NCBI GenBank assembly: GCA_001941065.1
Contig: MSHJ01000012.1
Location: 62,001-126,000 of the forward strand
Reading direction: 5' to 3'
Origin: Alistipes sp. Zagget8
GTDB lineage: Bacteria; Bacteroidota; Bacteroidia; Bacteroidales; Rikenellaceae
DNA: 64,000 bases
Part shown: in pieces, positions 8,980 through 17,572 of the stretch
Position numbering within the stretch: the first letter of the stretch is position 1
Layout of the letters: every line of letters begins with the position of its first letter
Position numbers and translations under genes: made by a program
The notes under the pieces: generated by a model
What the model saw: only the letters and a program-made list of their open reading frames with translations
Told to the model about the DNA's origin: nothing
The model's database searches: none

Positions 8980-10956
8980 ATGAAAAAAGCGATATTTACC
9001 GGATTGGGGTGCATGTTGTGTGTATTCGTATATGCCGCAGCCGATACCGTGCGCCTGGCGTCTCCGGATGGCAGGACCAATGTTGCGGTATGGTATGAAG
9101 ACGGATTGAAATACCATGTTTTGCACAACGGAATGCCGTTGCTTGTAGCTTCGGAGATCGACATGACCGTGCTCGACGGGGGTGTTCGAAAAAGAATAGG
9201 GCGGATAAGGTCTGTGTCCCGGCGGAAAGTGGATGAACGAATTCCGGTCCCGATTCCTGAAAAGCGCCGTGTTATTGCGAATAAATGCAATGAATTGGAG
9301 ATTTGTTGCAGGAATAGCTACGTGGTTCGTTTCAGGGCCTATGATGACGGTGTGGCTTATCGTATAGAAACCGGATTTCGGGATTCTGTGCTGGTTGTCG
9401 GCGAAACGGCCCGGTTCAACTTTCCGGCGATGAGCTATACTTACTTTCCACGAATTACCCGTCGGGCTGATGCCGATATCTTTCATACGGCATTTGAAGA
9501 GAACTATCCGTGTGTCCGGGTCGATTCCCTGGGACCGGATGCATTCGGTTACCTGCCTGTTTTGGTCGTTCCCGAACGGGGCGCAAGGATTGCCGTTGTG
9601 GAATCGGACCTCGAGAGTTATCCGGGAATGTTTCTGAAAGGGTGTGGCGGTCCTTCGCTCGAAGGCGTTTTTGCCGGATATCCGTTGGAGTGGGAGCAGA
9701 CGAAGGGGGAATACCCCGATGTCGTCGTGACCCGTCGGGCCGATTATATCGCCCGTGTCGAAGGAACGCGGAATTTTCCGTGGCGGATCGCTGTTGTGGC
9801 CGAAGAGGACCGCGACCTCCCGGGTAACGACCTGGTGTACAGATTGGCTTCACCTTCGCGAATCGGAGACACCTCGTGGCTGCACGGAATCAAGGGGACG
9901 GATGAATGGATTCCGGATATCAACCTGTACGATGTTCCGTTCAGGGCCGGTGTCAATACGGCATCTTATAAGTATTACATAGATTTTGCAGCCCGTTTCG
10001 GGTTCAGCCATATTATGCTGGATGCCGGTTGGAGTAATGTGACCGACCTGGACGATATATCTCCGGAGATCGACATCGAGGAAATCGCCGGTTACGCCCG
10101 TCAACGGGGAGTCAAGCTGTGCATATGGACTTTGGCCCTGGAACTGAACCGGAATTTGGAGAAAGCCCTTACGCAGTTCAACGACTGGGGCATTGATTGT
10201 ATCATGACCGATTTTATCCATCGGGATGATCAGCCCGCAGTGGATTTCTACCATCGGGTCGCCGCCGCATGTGCAAAACACCGCATCCATCTCATGTTTC
10301 ATGGGGCTTTTCCGGGCAAAGGTTTCAATCGCACTTATCCGAATGCCGTGGGGCGTGAAGGAGTGCTCGGAGCAGAATACAACATCTGGTCGGAGCGGGC
10401 AACTCCGCAGCACAATGTAACGTTGCCGTTTACTCGGATGCTGGGCGGCCCTATGGATTACGAACCGGGGTTGCTGAACAATGCCACGCAGGCCGGATTC
10501 CGGGCTATCCCCGGCATGGTAATGAGCCAGGGAACACGATGCCATCAACTTGCGATGTTTGTCGTTTATGACAGTTCCATCCAACTATTTGCCGGCAATC
10601 CCTCGCAGGGGATGCGTGAACCCGAATTTATGGAGTTCCTTGCTGCGATCCCCACTACCTGGGACGAGACGGCGATTATAGACGGAAAAATCGGAGAATA
10701 TATCATTACGGTTCGCAATAATGGGAATGAATGGTATGTTGCGGGTATGAATAATTGGGGTAAACGGGATTATAACCTGAATCTTGATTTTCTGGATGAC
10801 GGGAACTATGTGGCGACGATATGTAAGGATGGGATCAACGCCGACCGTTATGCGGCGGATTATGCATTTGAAACCTTTGAAGTAGCCAAAGGATGCTGCC
10901 TGCCTCTCTCTATGGCATCCGGAGGCGGTTTTGTCATCCGGATCAAAAAACGATGA
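8980..10956 (+). CDS. Secreted glycoside hydrolase family 97 (retaining, alpha-galactosidase-like subgroup)
   Basis: A 658-aa protein with a signal peptide, N-terminal GH97 beta-sandwich (about 22-290), barrel (about 295-560) and C-terminal beta domain. D411 in IMTDFIHRDDQ matches the Asp nucleophile region of retaining GH97 alpha-galactosidases, while SusB-type inverting alpha-glucosidases lack it. The GREGVLGAEYN stretch (E460/E466) holds a candidate acid/base. Family assignment is firm; the retaining call is inference from that Asp. It is monocistronic, divergent from the GH42 operon, and probably acts on the same glycan in the periplasm. Confidence 0.87.
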   Translation: MKKAIFTGLGCMLCVFVYAAADTVRLASPDGRTNVAVWYEDGLKYHVLHNGMPLLVASEIDMTVLDGGVRKRIGRIRSVSRRKVDERIPVPIPEKRRVIANKCNELEICCRNSYVVRFRAYDDGVAYRIETGFRDSVLVVGETARFNFPAMSYTYFPRITRRADADIFHTAFEENYPCVRVDSLGPDAFGYLPVLVVPERGARIAVVESDLESYPGMFLKGCGGPSLEGVFAGYPLEWEQTKGEYPDVVVTRRADYIARVEGTRNFPWRIAVVAEEDRDLPGNDLVYRLASPSRIGDTSWLHGIKGTDEWIPDINLYDVPFRAGVNTASYKYYIDFAARFGFSHIMLDAGWSNVTDLDDISPEIDIEEIAGYARQRGVKLCIWTLALELNRNLEKALTQFNDWGIDCIMTDFIHRDDQPAVDFYHRVAAACAKHRIHLMFHGAFPGKGFNRTYPNAVGREGVLGAEYNIWSERATPQHNVTLPFTRMLGGPMDYEPGLLNNATQAGFRAIPGMVMSQGTRCHQLAMFVVYDSSIQLFAGNPSQGMREPEFMEFLAAIPTTWDETAIIDGKIGEYIITVRNNGNEWYVAGMNNWGKRDYNLNLDFLDDGNYVATICKDGINADRYAADYAFETFEVAKGCCLPLSMASGGGFVIRIKKR

Positions 10957-10975
10957 ACGCATTTTTTTGGGTAAA

Positions 10976-11004
10976 GACGCCGAATCCACGCGGGATTCGG
11001 CGTC
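10976..11004. terminator. Hairpin between convergent genes, probable terminator
   Basis: A perfect 12-bp stem GACGCCGAATCC / GGATTCGGCGTC with an ACGCG loop lies 19 nt after the GH97 stop and 44 nt from the end of the opposite HAD gene. There is no good T tract on either side, so termination is less certain. Confidence 0.55.
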
Positions 11005-11048
11005 TTCGATAGGACTATTGCTATGATTTGTTAACCTTTTATGCGCAG

Positions 11049-11912
11049 CTATTCGTGTGCTTCGCGGAGCAGTTTGCCCAACACCTCGATGCTGTCGGCC
11101 GTGATGTGGGGCTGCGGGTCGGCCTTGTCGGCCACGTCGAGCGTCGTCTCGCCCGAGAGCACCAGCACGCCCATCGCCCCGGCGTTGTGGGCCATCTGCA
11201 CGTCGGTGTAGATGCGGTCGCCGACCATGGCGATCTCCGACGGCTGCAGTCCGTGGCGGGCGAGGATGCCCGAAAGCATGTTGGGATCGGGTTTCCCGAG
11301 CGTGATGTCCGGACGGCGTCCGGTGGCGTGCTCGAGGCAGGCGCAGATCGAGCCGCAGTCGACCAGCACGGTCGGCAGGTCGGTGGGGCACACCCGGTCG
11401 GGGTTGGTGGCGATGTAAGGCACCCCCTGTTTGACCCACCACGCCGCGCGGCACAGCCGGTCGTAGCAGAGCGTCATGTCGAACGCCGCCACGATGACGT
11501 CGGGCACGTCGTCCGCCGAATCGGCGCAGGACTCGAAGCCCGCAGCCTCGAACTCCGAGATCATCGACGGCGTTCCCAGCAGGAACAGCCTCCGGGCAGC
11601 GGGGTAGTGGGCCTTGATGTAGTCGATCGTGGCCAGCGCCGTGGTGTACATTTCGTCGCGCGTGGCTTCGATGCCGAGCTTCGCGAGCTTGTGGAGGTAG
11701 TCGTCGATGCATTTCGACGGGTTGTTCGTCAGGAACGAGTAGCCGATGCCCTGCTCGCGGAGCCCGTGCAGGAACGCCTGCGTGTAGGGGAAGAGCGACA
11801 TGCCCATGTAAATCGTGCCGTCCATGTCGAGCGCCACGTGGCGGATGCGGCGCAGACGCTTCATCAATTCGCCGTGCTCCCAGACGGAGCGGTATTCGTG
11901 AAAGTTTTCCAT
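11049..11912 (-). CDS. HAD superfamily IIA (NagD-like) sugar phosphatase
   Basis: A 287-aa protein with all HAD motifs: ALDMDGTIYMG (motif I nucleophile Asp), FLTNNPS (motif II), GKPDP (motif III Lys) and VGDRIYTDVQMA (motif IV). The large cap between motifs II and III is of the C2 (IIA) type. Such cytosolic enzymes dephosphorylate sugar phosphates, nucleotides or phosphoglycolate. It lies 4 nt after the metallophosphoesterase and is presumably co-transcribed. Confidence 0.9.
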   Translation of the reverse strand: MENFHEYRSVWEHGELMKRLRRIRHVALDMDGTIYMGMSLFPYTQAFLHGLREQGIGYSFLTNNPSKCIDDYLHKLAKLGIEATRDEMYTTALATIDYIKAHYPAARRLFLLGTPSMISEFEAAGFESCADSADDVPDVIVAAFDMTLCYDRLCRAAWWVKQGVPYIATNPDRVCPTDLPTVLVDCGSICACLEHATGRRPDITLGKPDPNMLSGILARHGLQPSEIAMVGDRIYTDVQMAHNAGAMGVLVLSGETTLDVADKADPQPHITADSIEVLGKLLREAHE

Positions 11913-11916
11913 TGTG

Positions 11917-13095
11917 TTATTTTTTGTCGATACGATGCTGTTTGACGAGTTTGCCGGCGGTATCGAAGACCTTTAGGTCGATACCCGCGGCGTCGGCCGA
12001 TACCGCGAGGCGGTCGACGTTCGAATTGACGAGGATCGGGAAATCGACTCCGCGGCTGCCGTCGTCGATCCATTGGTAGCGGTGGTAGTGGCCGCAGAGC
12101 ATCACGTCGATGCCCTTTCCGACCAGCTCCGGGACGAACAGCCGGCGAATCTGCTGCTCGCCGTACCAGCTCGCGTCGCCTCCGGGAATCATGTGGATCA
12201 GGACGATGCGCACGGGCGCCGTACGGAACTCCTCGCTCTCCACGACCTTTTTCAGCCATGCGGCTTCCTGCTGGCGGTAGGCGTCCCAGTCTCCGAGCCC
12301 GTAGTAGCGGATGTCGCTGTCGGGCTTGTCCTCGCAGCCGTCGAGCACGAGGAAGAAGGCCGGCCCCCGGCGGAAGGCATAGTAGGTCTCCCCGGTCGGC
12401 GCGGGGAAGAAATCGGACCAGCATCCGGCCGCGACGCCGCGGTTTTCGTGGTTGCCGCGCACGGCGACCAGCGGAATGCCCGCGGGTGTGAGCAGCTCCG
12501 ACGCCGACGAGAGGCAGGCATCCCAGAGCGTTTCCGGGGTTTCGATCTGCGAGGCCAGGTCGCCGTTCAGGCAGACGAAATCGGGTTTCTCTTCCGGTGC
12601 GGTGCGGATCAGCCGGCGGAACACCGAGTCGCGCGAATGGATGTCGTTGACGACCCAGAAATCGACCCGTTTCTGCTCGGGGTCGAGGGTCGTTACGGGG
12701 AAGGGTTTGTGTTTGAGGATGTCGCTGCCGTAACCGTCGTCGAGGATGACGCGTTTGTTGCCTTCGTTGAGGACGACGCCCCGCTGCATGATGCGGTAGC
12801 GGTAGGCCGTGCCGGGCTTCAGTCCGCTGATGCGTACGCTGTGCATGCGTCCTATGCGCTGGCGTCCGAGGTGCGAATCGTGGAATTTCGGACGTTCGGC
12901 GGCGTAGAAGTGCGACCCGTCGTCCGGGGCCAGTTCCACCCATCCGGCGGCGTCGGCCGTCGAACTCCATACGACGGTGAAGCCCTCTTCCGTCACGTTC
13001 TGCAGGTAGGGACCGTGCTCTATGCGGACGCGGGGCTGTGCGAGTGCCGCGGCGGTCATCAGGAGTGCGCCCAGCAGCAGGGTTATTTGTTTCAT
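11917..13095 (-). CDS. Secreted purple-acid-phosphatase-like metallophosphoesterase
   Basis: A 392-aa protein with signal peptide MKQITLLLGALLMTAAALA. An N-terminal fibronectin-III-like domain (about 25-115) precedes a calcineurin-like domain with metal ligands in DFWVVNDIHS, NGDLAS, RGNHENRG, LIHMIPGG and CGHYHRYQ. The layout matches PAP-like phosphatases that act on phosphomonoesters or diesters outside the cytoplasm. The substrate is unknown. It is first in a two-gene unit with the HAD phosphatase. Confidence 0.88.
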   Translation of the reverse strand: MKQITLLLGALLMTAAALAQPRVRIEHGPYLQNVTEEGFTVVWSSTADAAGWVELAPDDGSHFYAAERPKFHDSHLGRQRIGRMHSVRISGLKPGTAYRYRIMQRGVVLNEGNKRVILDDGYGSDILKHKPFPVTTLDPEQKRVDFWVVNDIHSRDSVFRRLIRTAPEEKPDFVCLNGDLASQIETPETLWDACLSSASELLTPAGIPLVAVRGNHENRGVAAGCWSDFFPAPTGETYYAFRRGPAFFLVLDGCEDKPDSDIRYYGLGDWDAYRQQEAAWLKKVVESEEFRTAPVRIVLIHMIPGGDASWYGEQQIRRLFVPELVGKGIDVMLCGHYHRYQWIDDGSRGVDFPILVNSNVDRLAVSADAAGIDLKVFDTAGKLVKQHRIDKK

Positions 13096-13120
13096 AGCGA
13101 AAGTGGTTTCGTTCGGAGTT

Positions 13121-13151
13121 CAAAGTTATGTTTTTATTTTCTTTTTTCCAA
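13121..13151 (-). promoter_or_regulatory. Predicted promoter of the metallophosphoesterase-HAD unit
   Basis: On the minus strand TTGG (13148-13151) and the -7 element TAACTTTG (13121-13128) are separated by 19 bases, matching the Bacteroidetes pattern. Confidence 0.65.
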
Positions 13152-13216
13152 TTATCGGGGTGTAAAAACCGGAATGGAAACAGAATAGATACTAAAAAGA
13201 AATAATTTTTCTTGCG

Positions 13217-13251
13217 TTTTGTTGTTAAAAGGAAAATAATCTGTATATTTG
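13217..13251 (+). promoter_or_regulatory. Predicted promoter of the glycerol-1-phosphate dehydrogenase-like gene
   Basis: TTTTG (13217-13221) and TATATTTG (13244-13251) fit the -33/-7 pair with 22 bases between them. The leader to the ATG is about 55 bases. Confidence 0.7.
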
Positions 13252-13310
13252 CCTTTGCTTTAAGAGTCCTCCGGGTTTTCCGGCGGTGTTCCGTTTACAC
13301 AATTATTATT

Positions 13311-14702
13311 ATGAATAAAGTAGAGAGCGCCCTTCAACGCACGACCGACACCAAGGCGCTGGTGATCGGTGTCGATACCCTTCCGCAGACTGCGGTGATG
13401 TTTCGGAAATTGTTCCCCGGCTGCCGCGCCGTCGTCGTGGCGGACACCAATACGTGGCGCGTGGCCGGTCGGGAGGTGCACCGCATCCTCGCCGAAGCGG
13501 GCGTCGCGCAGGACGAACCGCATATTTTCGCCGATCCGAAACTCTATGCCGAATGGTCGTTCGTCGAAGAGCTGGACGGTGTGCTGGCCGCGACCGACGC
13601 CGTGCCCGTCGCCGTGGGTTCGGGCGTTATCAACGACCTGACGAAACTCTCGTCGCATCACAACGGCCGCCGCTACATGGTGGTCGGCACGGCCGCTTCG
13701 ATGGACGGCTATACGGCCTACGGGGCCTCGATTACCAAGGACGGCAACAAACAGACCTTCGACTGCCCCGCACCGCTGGGTATGGTGCTCGATCCGTCGA
13801 TTTCCGCCGCGGCGCCTGCCCGGATGTCCGCTTCGGGGTATGCCGACCTGATCGCCAAAATACCCGCCGGTGCCGACTGGATGCTGGCCGATGTCGTGGG
13901 GGCCGACAAGATGGACGATTTTGCTTTCGGACTGGTGCAGGAGGGGCTGAAAGAGGCGCTCTGCGACCCCGCCGGAGTGCACGCCGGGAATGTGGCGAAG
14001 GTCGAGCAGCTGGCCGAGGGGTTGCTGCTGAGCGGTTTCGCCATGCAGGCCACGCTGTCGAGCCGCCCGGCTTCGGGCGCCGAACACCAGTTCAGCCACC
14101 TGTGGGACATGGAGCACCTGCGTTTCAACGGCGCTTCGGTGTCGCATGGTTTCAAGGTCGGCATCGGCACGCTCGCATCGACGGCTTTTCTGGAGATGCT
14201 GCTCGATGCCCCGGTGGAGCAGTTGGACGTTGAAAAGTGCGTCGCCGCGTGGAAATCGTGGGAGGAGACCGAGCAGGACATCCGCGCCATCTTCGACAAC
14301 GATCCCGAATTCGTGGCCCGCGGGCTGAAAGAGACCCATGACAAGTATGTCGACCGGGAGGGGCTGCGCGAACAGCTCACGCGGCTGAAGCGTGCATGGC
14401 CCGAACTGCGCGGCCGGATTCGCGGCCAGATCATCCCCTTCGGCGAGGTTCACCGCCGGCTGGAGCTGGTCGGGGCGCCCTGCGAACCGGAGCAGATCGG
14501 CATTTCGCGGGCCCGGTTCCGCGCCTCGTTCGAAAAGATTCCCTACATGCGCAGCCGCTATACGGTGGTCGATGTGGCTTTCCGCTGCGGCTGGATGGAG
14601 GAGTGGCTCGACCGGCTGTTCGGCAAAGGCGGCGTCTGGCAGGTCGAAACCCGGGAGCAGTTAGGGGCGGGGCAGGTCCTTTCCGTTGCTTCGGGCATGT
14701 AG
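13311..14702 (+). CDS. sn-glycerol-1-phosphate dehydrogenase-like (AraM/EgsA family)
   Basis: 463 aa from the ATG at 13311; upstream codons are in-frame but lie in the leader. It belongs to the iron-alcohol-dehydrogenase/dehydroquinate-synthase-like superfamily: the NAD-binding loop GSGVINDLTK, VGTAASMDGYTA, and metal-ligand His residues in GAEHQFSHLWDM and GASVSHGFKVGIG. AraM/EgsA enzymes reduce dihydroxyacetone phosphate to glycerol-1-phosphate. The neighbours are an organophosphate transporter and a GlpR-like regulator, so it probably acts in uptake and interconversion of glycerol phosphates or related polyol phosphates. Substrate use is inferred. Confidence 0.85.
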   Translation: MNKVESALQRTTDTKALVIGVDTLPQTAVMFRKLFPGCRAVVVADTNTWRVAGREVHRILAEAGVAQDEPHIFADPKLYAEWSFVEELDGVLAATDAVPVAVGSGVINDLTKLSSHHNGRRYMVVGTAASMDGYTAYGASITKDGNKQTFDCPAPLGMVLDPSISAAAPARMSASGYADLIAKIPAGADWMLADVVGADKMDDFAFGLVQEGLKEALCDPAGVHAGNVAKVEQLAEGLLLSGFAMQATLSSRPASGAEHQFSHLWDMEHLRFNGASVSHGFKVGIGTLASTAFLEMLLDAPVEQLDVEKCVAAWKSWEETEQDIRAIFDNDPEFVARGLKETHDKYVDREGLREQLTRLKRAWPELRGRIRGQIIPFGEVHRRLELVGAPCEPEQIGISRARFRASFEKIPYMRSRYTVVDVAFRCGWMEEWLDRLFGKGGVWQVETREQLGAGQVLSVASGM

Positions 14703-14772
14703 GACCGGGACATTTTTCGGGTGCGAAACGGAAATTTCACGAAAATAAATTAGGTTATCGCTCCGAAAGTTG

Positions 14773-14780
14773 TATCTTTG
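14773..14780 (+). promoter_or_regulatory. Predicted promoter -7 element of the transporter gene
   Basis: TATCTTTG, 30 bases before the ATG at 14811. This suggests the transporter also has its own promoter besides any read-through from the dehydrogenase gene. Confidence 0.6.
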
Positions 14781-14810
14781 GATTCTGAAACTGCTAACTT
14801 TCATTTCGAA

Positions 14811-16259
14811 ATGACATCTGAACAATCCAAGCGCTTCAAGTATTGGCAGATGCGTACGATCATCGCCACGATGGTCGGTTATGCGCTCTTCTACTTCGTG
14901 CGCAAGAATTTCTCGCTGGCCATGCCCGGTCTCGAAGCCGACCTCGGCATTTCGAAGACGAGCCTCGGTATCTTCCTCACCCTGAACGGCCTGATTTACG
15001 GCTTCTCGCGCTTCGCCAACGGCATCCTGGCCGACCGGATGAACGCCCGCTGGTACATGGCCATCGGCCTGGCGCTGTGCGCCCTGGCCAACTTTGCGTT
15101 CGGCTTCGGCGAGGATGTCTCCTACTGGATCACGGGCCAGCACGACGGCAGCCAGTTCACCAACACGATGATTCTCTTCATGGGTATCATGTGGGTCGTC
15201 AACGGTTTGCTGCAGGGAACGGGATTCCCGCCCTGCGCACGTCTGCTGACCCACTGGATTCCGCCTACGGAGCTGGCTACCAAGATGTCGGTGTGGAATA
15301 CCTCGCATTCGATCGGTGCGGGCCTCGTGGTGATCCTCTGCGGCTATGTCATGGGTACGCTGGGAACCAACATGACGGCCGATCCCGACGCCGTGGCGTC
15401 CATTGCCGCCAATTTGGGCGTCTCGCCCGACGATGCCGCCGGCATGGAGCGGGTGATGGCGTCCGCCGCACACGTCGGGGCGTGGAAATGGTGTTTCTGG
15501 ATTCCTTCGGCCATCGCCTTCGCGGGGGCCATCGGACTGGTCGTCTTCCTGCGCGACACGCCTGCCTCGGTGGGGCTTCCCGAACTGGACGGCACCGAGG
15601 TCCGGGCCGTGAAAACCGAAACGAAGGGCGCCGAACACAAGGCGTTCCTGATGAAATACGTCTTCAAGAATCCGCTGATCTGGATTCTGGGTTTTGCCAA
15701 TTTCTTTGTCTATATCGTCCGTTTCTCGGTGCTGGATTGGGGTCCTTCGCTGCTGAGCCAGTCGAAGGGGGTCTCGATGTCGCACGCCGGATGGCTCGTG
15801 GCGATGTTCGAGATTGCCGGCATCCTCGGCATGCTCTTCTCCGGATGGGCCACGGACAAGTGGCTCAAGGGCCGTGCGCACCGCACCTGCGTCTTCTGCA
15901 TGGCCGGCGCCGCGCTGTTCGTCTTCCTGTTCTGGCAGCTGCCGGCCGACGCCCCGATCTGGCTGCTGTTCGCCACGCTCTGCGCCGCCGGTTTCTGCAT
16001 CTACGGCCCGCAGGCGTTGATCGGCATCGCCGCGGCGAACCAGGCCACGAAGAAGGCCGCCGCCACGGCCAACGGACTCACGGGGCTGTTCGGATATGCC
16101 TCGACGCTCGTGTCGGGCGTGGGTCTGGGCTTCGTCGCCCAGCACTACGGCTGGAACTGGGCCTATATCGGCATCCTGTGCATGGCCGTCGTGGGTATGC
16201 TGGTCTTCCTGCTGATGTGGGGCGCCAAGGCCGACGGCTACGAGACCGAGACGGAATAA
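14811..16259 (+). CDS. MFS organophosphate:phosphate antiporter (GlpT/UhpT-like)
   Basis: 482 aa from the ATG at 14811; a TTG further upstream overlaps the promoter and is unlikely. It shows about 12 hydrophobic segments and OPA-family features: YFVRKNFSLAMPGL near TM1, YGFSRFANGILADRMNARW in loop 2-3, and a charged central loop before NPLIWILGFANFFVYIVRFSVLDWGP. OPA carriers exchange glycerol-3-phosphate or hexose phosphates for phosphate across the inner membrane. Context with the AraM-like enzyme and GlpR-like regulator favours a glycerol-phosphate-type substrate. Confidence 0.87.
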   Translation: MTSEQSKRFKYWQMRTIIATMVGYALFYFVRKNFSLAMPGLEADLGISKTSLGIFLTLNGLIYGFSRFANGILADRMNARWYMAIGLALCALANFAFGFGEDVSYWITGQHDGSQFTNTMILFMGIMWVVNGLLQGTGFPPCARLLTHWIPPTELATKMSVWNTSHSIGAGLVVILCGYVMGTLGTNMTADPDAVASIAANLGVSPDDAAGMERVMASAAHVGAWKWCFWIPSAIAFAGAIGLVVFLRDTPASVGLPELDGTEVRAVKTETKGAEHKAFLMKYVFKNPLIWILGFANFFVYIVRFSVLDWGPSLLSQSKGVSMSHAGWLVAMFEIAGILGMLFSGWATDKWLKGRAHRTCVFCMAGAALFVFLFWQLPADAPIWLLFATLCAAGFCIYGPQALIGIAAANQATKKAAATANGLTGLFGYASTLVSGVGLGFVAQHYGWNWAYIGILCMAVVGMLVFLLMWGAKADGYETETE

Positions 16260-16302
16260 CGGAAAAGCACCATTTTAGATGATGATACGGGCTTCGGCCC
16301 GG

Positions 16303-16340
16303 AAGGGTCCGGCCCGTGACGGGTTACGGACCCTTTTTTT
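16303..16340 (+). terminator. Intrinsic terminator after the MFS gene
   Basis: AAGGGTCCG (16303-16311) pairs with CGGACCCTT (16327-16335), has an inner stem in the loop and ends in a T run. Confidence 0.88.
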
Positions 16341-16360
16341 GCGAAATATGAAAACTTTTC

Positions 16361-16428
16361 TTACCTTTGGTGTCGTAACGACACTTTTATTAGTCGGAAG
16401 GTTTTGCCGAACCGTTATGTAATTCGGG
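16361..16428 (-). repeat. 67-bp intergenic repeat, copy A
   Basis: On the minus strand it aligns base for base over most of its length with the copies at 51960 and 52049. It holds the perfect palindrome GTGTCGT-A-ACGACAC (16370-16384) and the conserved CGGCAAAAC block. On the plus strand its edge is TACCTTTG (16362-16369), a possible -7 element for the downstream DeoR-type gene. The rest of 16260-16491 holds only the terminator and leader. Confidence 0.75.
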
Positions 16429-16491
16429 TGTGCACCCGTTCGACTTTTTTTTGCGTCTTTGCTTTTGTAACACTTTAAATATCCGACCGAT

Positions 16492-17265
16492 ATGCTGAGT
16501 ATTGCCGAACGGCACAAATACATCCTCGACAACCTGGCCAAATACGGGTTCGTCCGGATTACGGACGTGGCCAACGAACTGGGCGTTACGAAAGTGACGA
16601 TTCGCAAGGACATCAAGATTCTCGAGAGCAAGGGCCTTTTATATAAGGTGCACGGCAGCGCCCGCCCGGCGAATCCCCATGTCGCGGACCTCGATGTGCA
16701 CGTGAAGGACAACATCAACCGCGACTCCAAGCGCCTCATCGCGCAGCGGGCGGTGGAGATGCTCGGCGAGGCGGACTCGATCATCGTGGCCTCGGGTTCG
16801 ACAATCTACGCCTTCGCCGAGGAGATCAAGATGCGCATGTGGCACCACCTGAACATCGTCACGCCGTTCCTGCGGCTGGGCGTGCTGCTGAACGAGTCGG
16901 AGAATGTCAACGTCGTGCAGCTGGGCGGCTCGGTGCACAAGAAATCGCTTTCGGTGCTGGGCGAGGAGGCCGCGCGTGCGCTGGACGACTGCATCTGCTC
17001 GAAGGTTTTCTTCGGGGTGGACGGCATCGACCTCGAACACGGCATCACGACCTCGACGATCGACGAGGCGAAGCTCACGCGGCGGATGATGCACGCGGCT
17101 TCGCAGGTGATCGTGCTGGCTGACTCGTCGAAATTCGGACAGCGGGGCTTCGGCCGCATCTGCGCCCTGGAGGACATCGACGTGATTGTCACCGACGAGC
17201 GGATTCCCGAACAGATGGTTTCGATTATCGAGGAGGCGGGCGTCGACCTCGTCATCGTGAAATAG
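16492..17265 (+). CDS. DeoR/GlpR-family transcriptional repressor
   Basis: 257 aa. The N-terminal winged helix-turn-helix (residues 1-58) has ERHKYILDNLAKYG and VTKVTIRKDIKILESKG. The C-terminal DeoR sensor domain has the ISO-fold VASGSTIYAFA and FFGVDGID-x-x-HGITT patterns, which bind phosphorylated sugars or polyols. By position it probably controls the glycerol-1-phosphate dehydrogenase/OPA transporter pair just upstream. The 67-bp repeat precedes it. Confidence 0.9.
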   Translation: MLSIAERHKYILDNLAKYGFVRITDVANELGVTKVTIRKDIKILESKGLLYKVHGSARPANPHVADLDVHVKDNINRDSKRLIAQRAVEMLGEADSIIVASGSTIYAFAEEIKMRMWHHLNIVTPFLRLGVLLNESENVNVVQLGGSVHKKSLSVLGEEAARALDDCICSKVFFGVDGIDLEHGITTSTIDEAKLTRRMMHAASQVIVLADSSKFGQRGFGRICALEDIDVIVTDERIPEQMVSIIEEAGVDLVIVK

Positions 17266-17367
17266 GGGAGGGCTTTCAGCGTGAGGCCGATCCGCCGTTC
17301 GGGCGGTTCCCTGCCGGAGACGGGCGGACGGCTGTGGACGGATTGTTGAAAAATTTTTCCGGAAAAG

Positions 17368-17400
17368 TTTTGCAGGGGCGGTGAAAAACCCCTATCTTTG
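17368..17400 (+). promoter_or_regulatory. Promoter of the pyr operon
   Basis: TTTTG (17368-17372) and TATCTTTG (17393-17400) with 20 bases between them are a near-perfect Bacteroidetes promoter. Transcription should start near 17407 and produce a leader of about 165 nt before pyrC. The stretch 17266-17367 shows nothing else. Confidence 0.8.
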
Positions 17401-17428
17401 CAGGCAATTAGAGCGATACCTGAATCCT

Positions 17429-17536
17429 ATGAATTGTAAACCCAACATAGCATCGGCGCAAGTATTCTGGCAGCAGGATTACTGGTCGGGTTTCCAGTCT
17501 CCGACGGACTCAGGCATTATTGTTTTATTAGGGTAA
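17429..17536 (+). CDS. Putative 35-aa pyr leader peptide
   Basis: An ATG-to-TAA ORF of 35 codons starting about 22 nt after the predicted transcription start. It ends exactly inside the 5' arm of the terminator (TAA at 17534-17536). The coding stretch just before the stop is U-rich (17516-17530, ten T in fifteen bases). The peptide is rich in aromatics in the middle (VFWQQDYWSGF) and has no resemblance to a known domain that I recognise. The arrangement matches leader peptides of coupled transcription/translation attenuators such as E. coli pyrBI, where slow RNA polymerase at low UTP lets the ribosome block the terminator. This is inference; translation is not shown. Confidence 0.6.
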   Translation: MNCKPNIASAQVFWQQDYWSGFQSPTDSGIIVLLG

Positions 17537-17560
17537 CTGTTTCGGTTGCCCTATTTTTTT
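17529..17560 (+). terminator. Attenuator terminator upstream of pyrC
   Basis: TAGGGTAAC (17529-17537) pairs with GTTGCCCTA (17545-17553, one G-U pair), followed by seven T. It sits between the pyr promoter and pyrC, so read-through must be regulated. A ribosome finishing the leader ORF would cover the 5' arm. Confidence 0.85.
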
Positions 17561-17572
17561 GTGTCAGGACGA

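Noticed and set aside
14661..16145. Antisense ORF opposite the MFS transporter
   Set aside because: His/Arg/Gly-rich mirror product without a domain.
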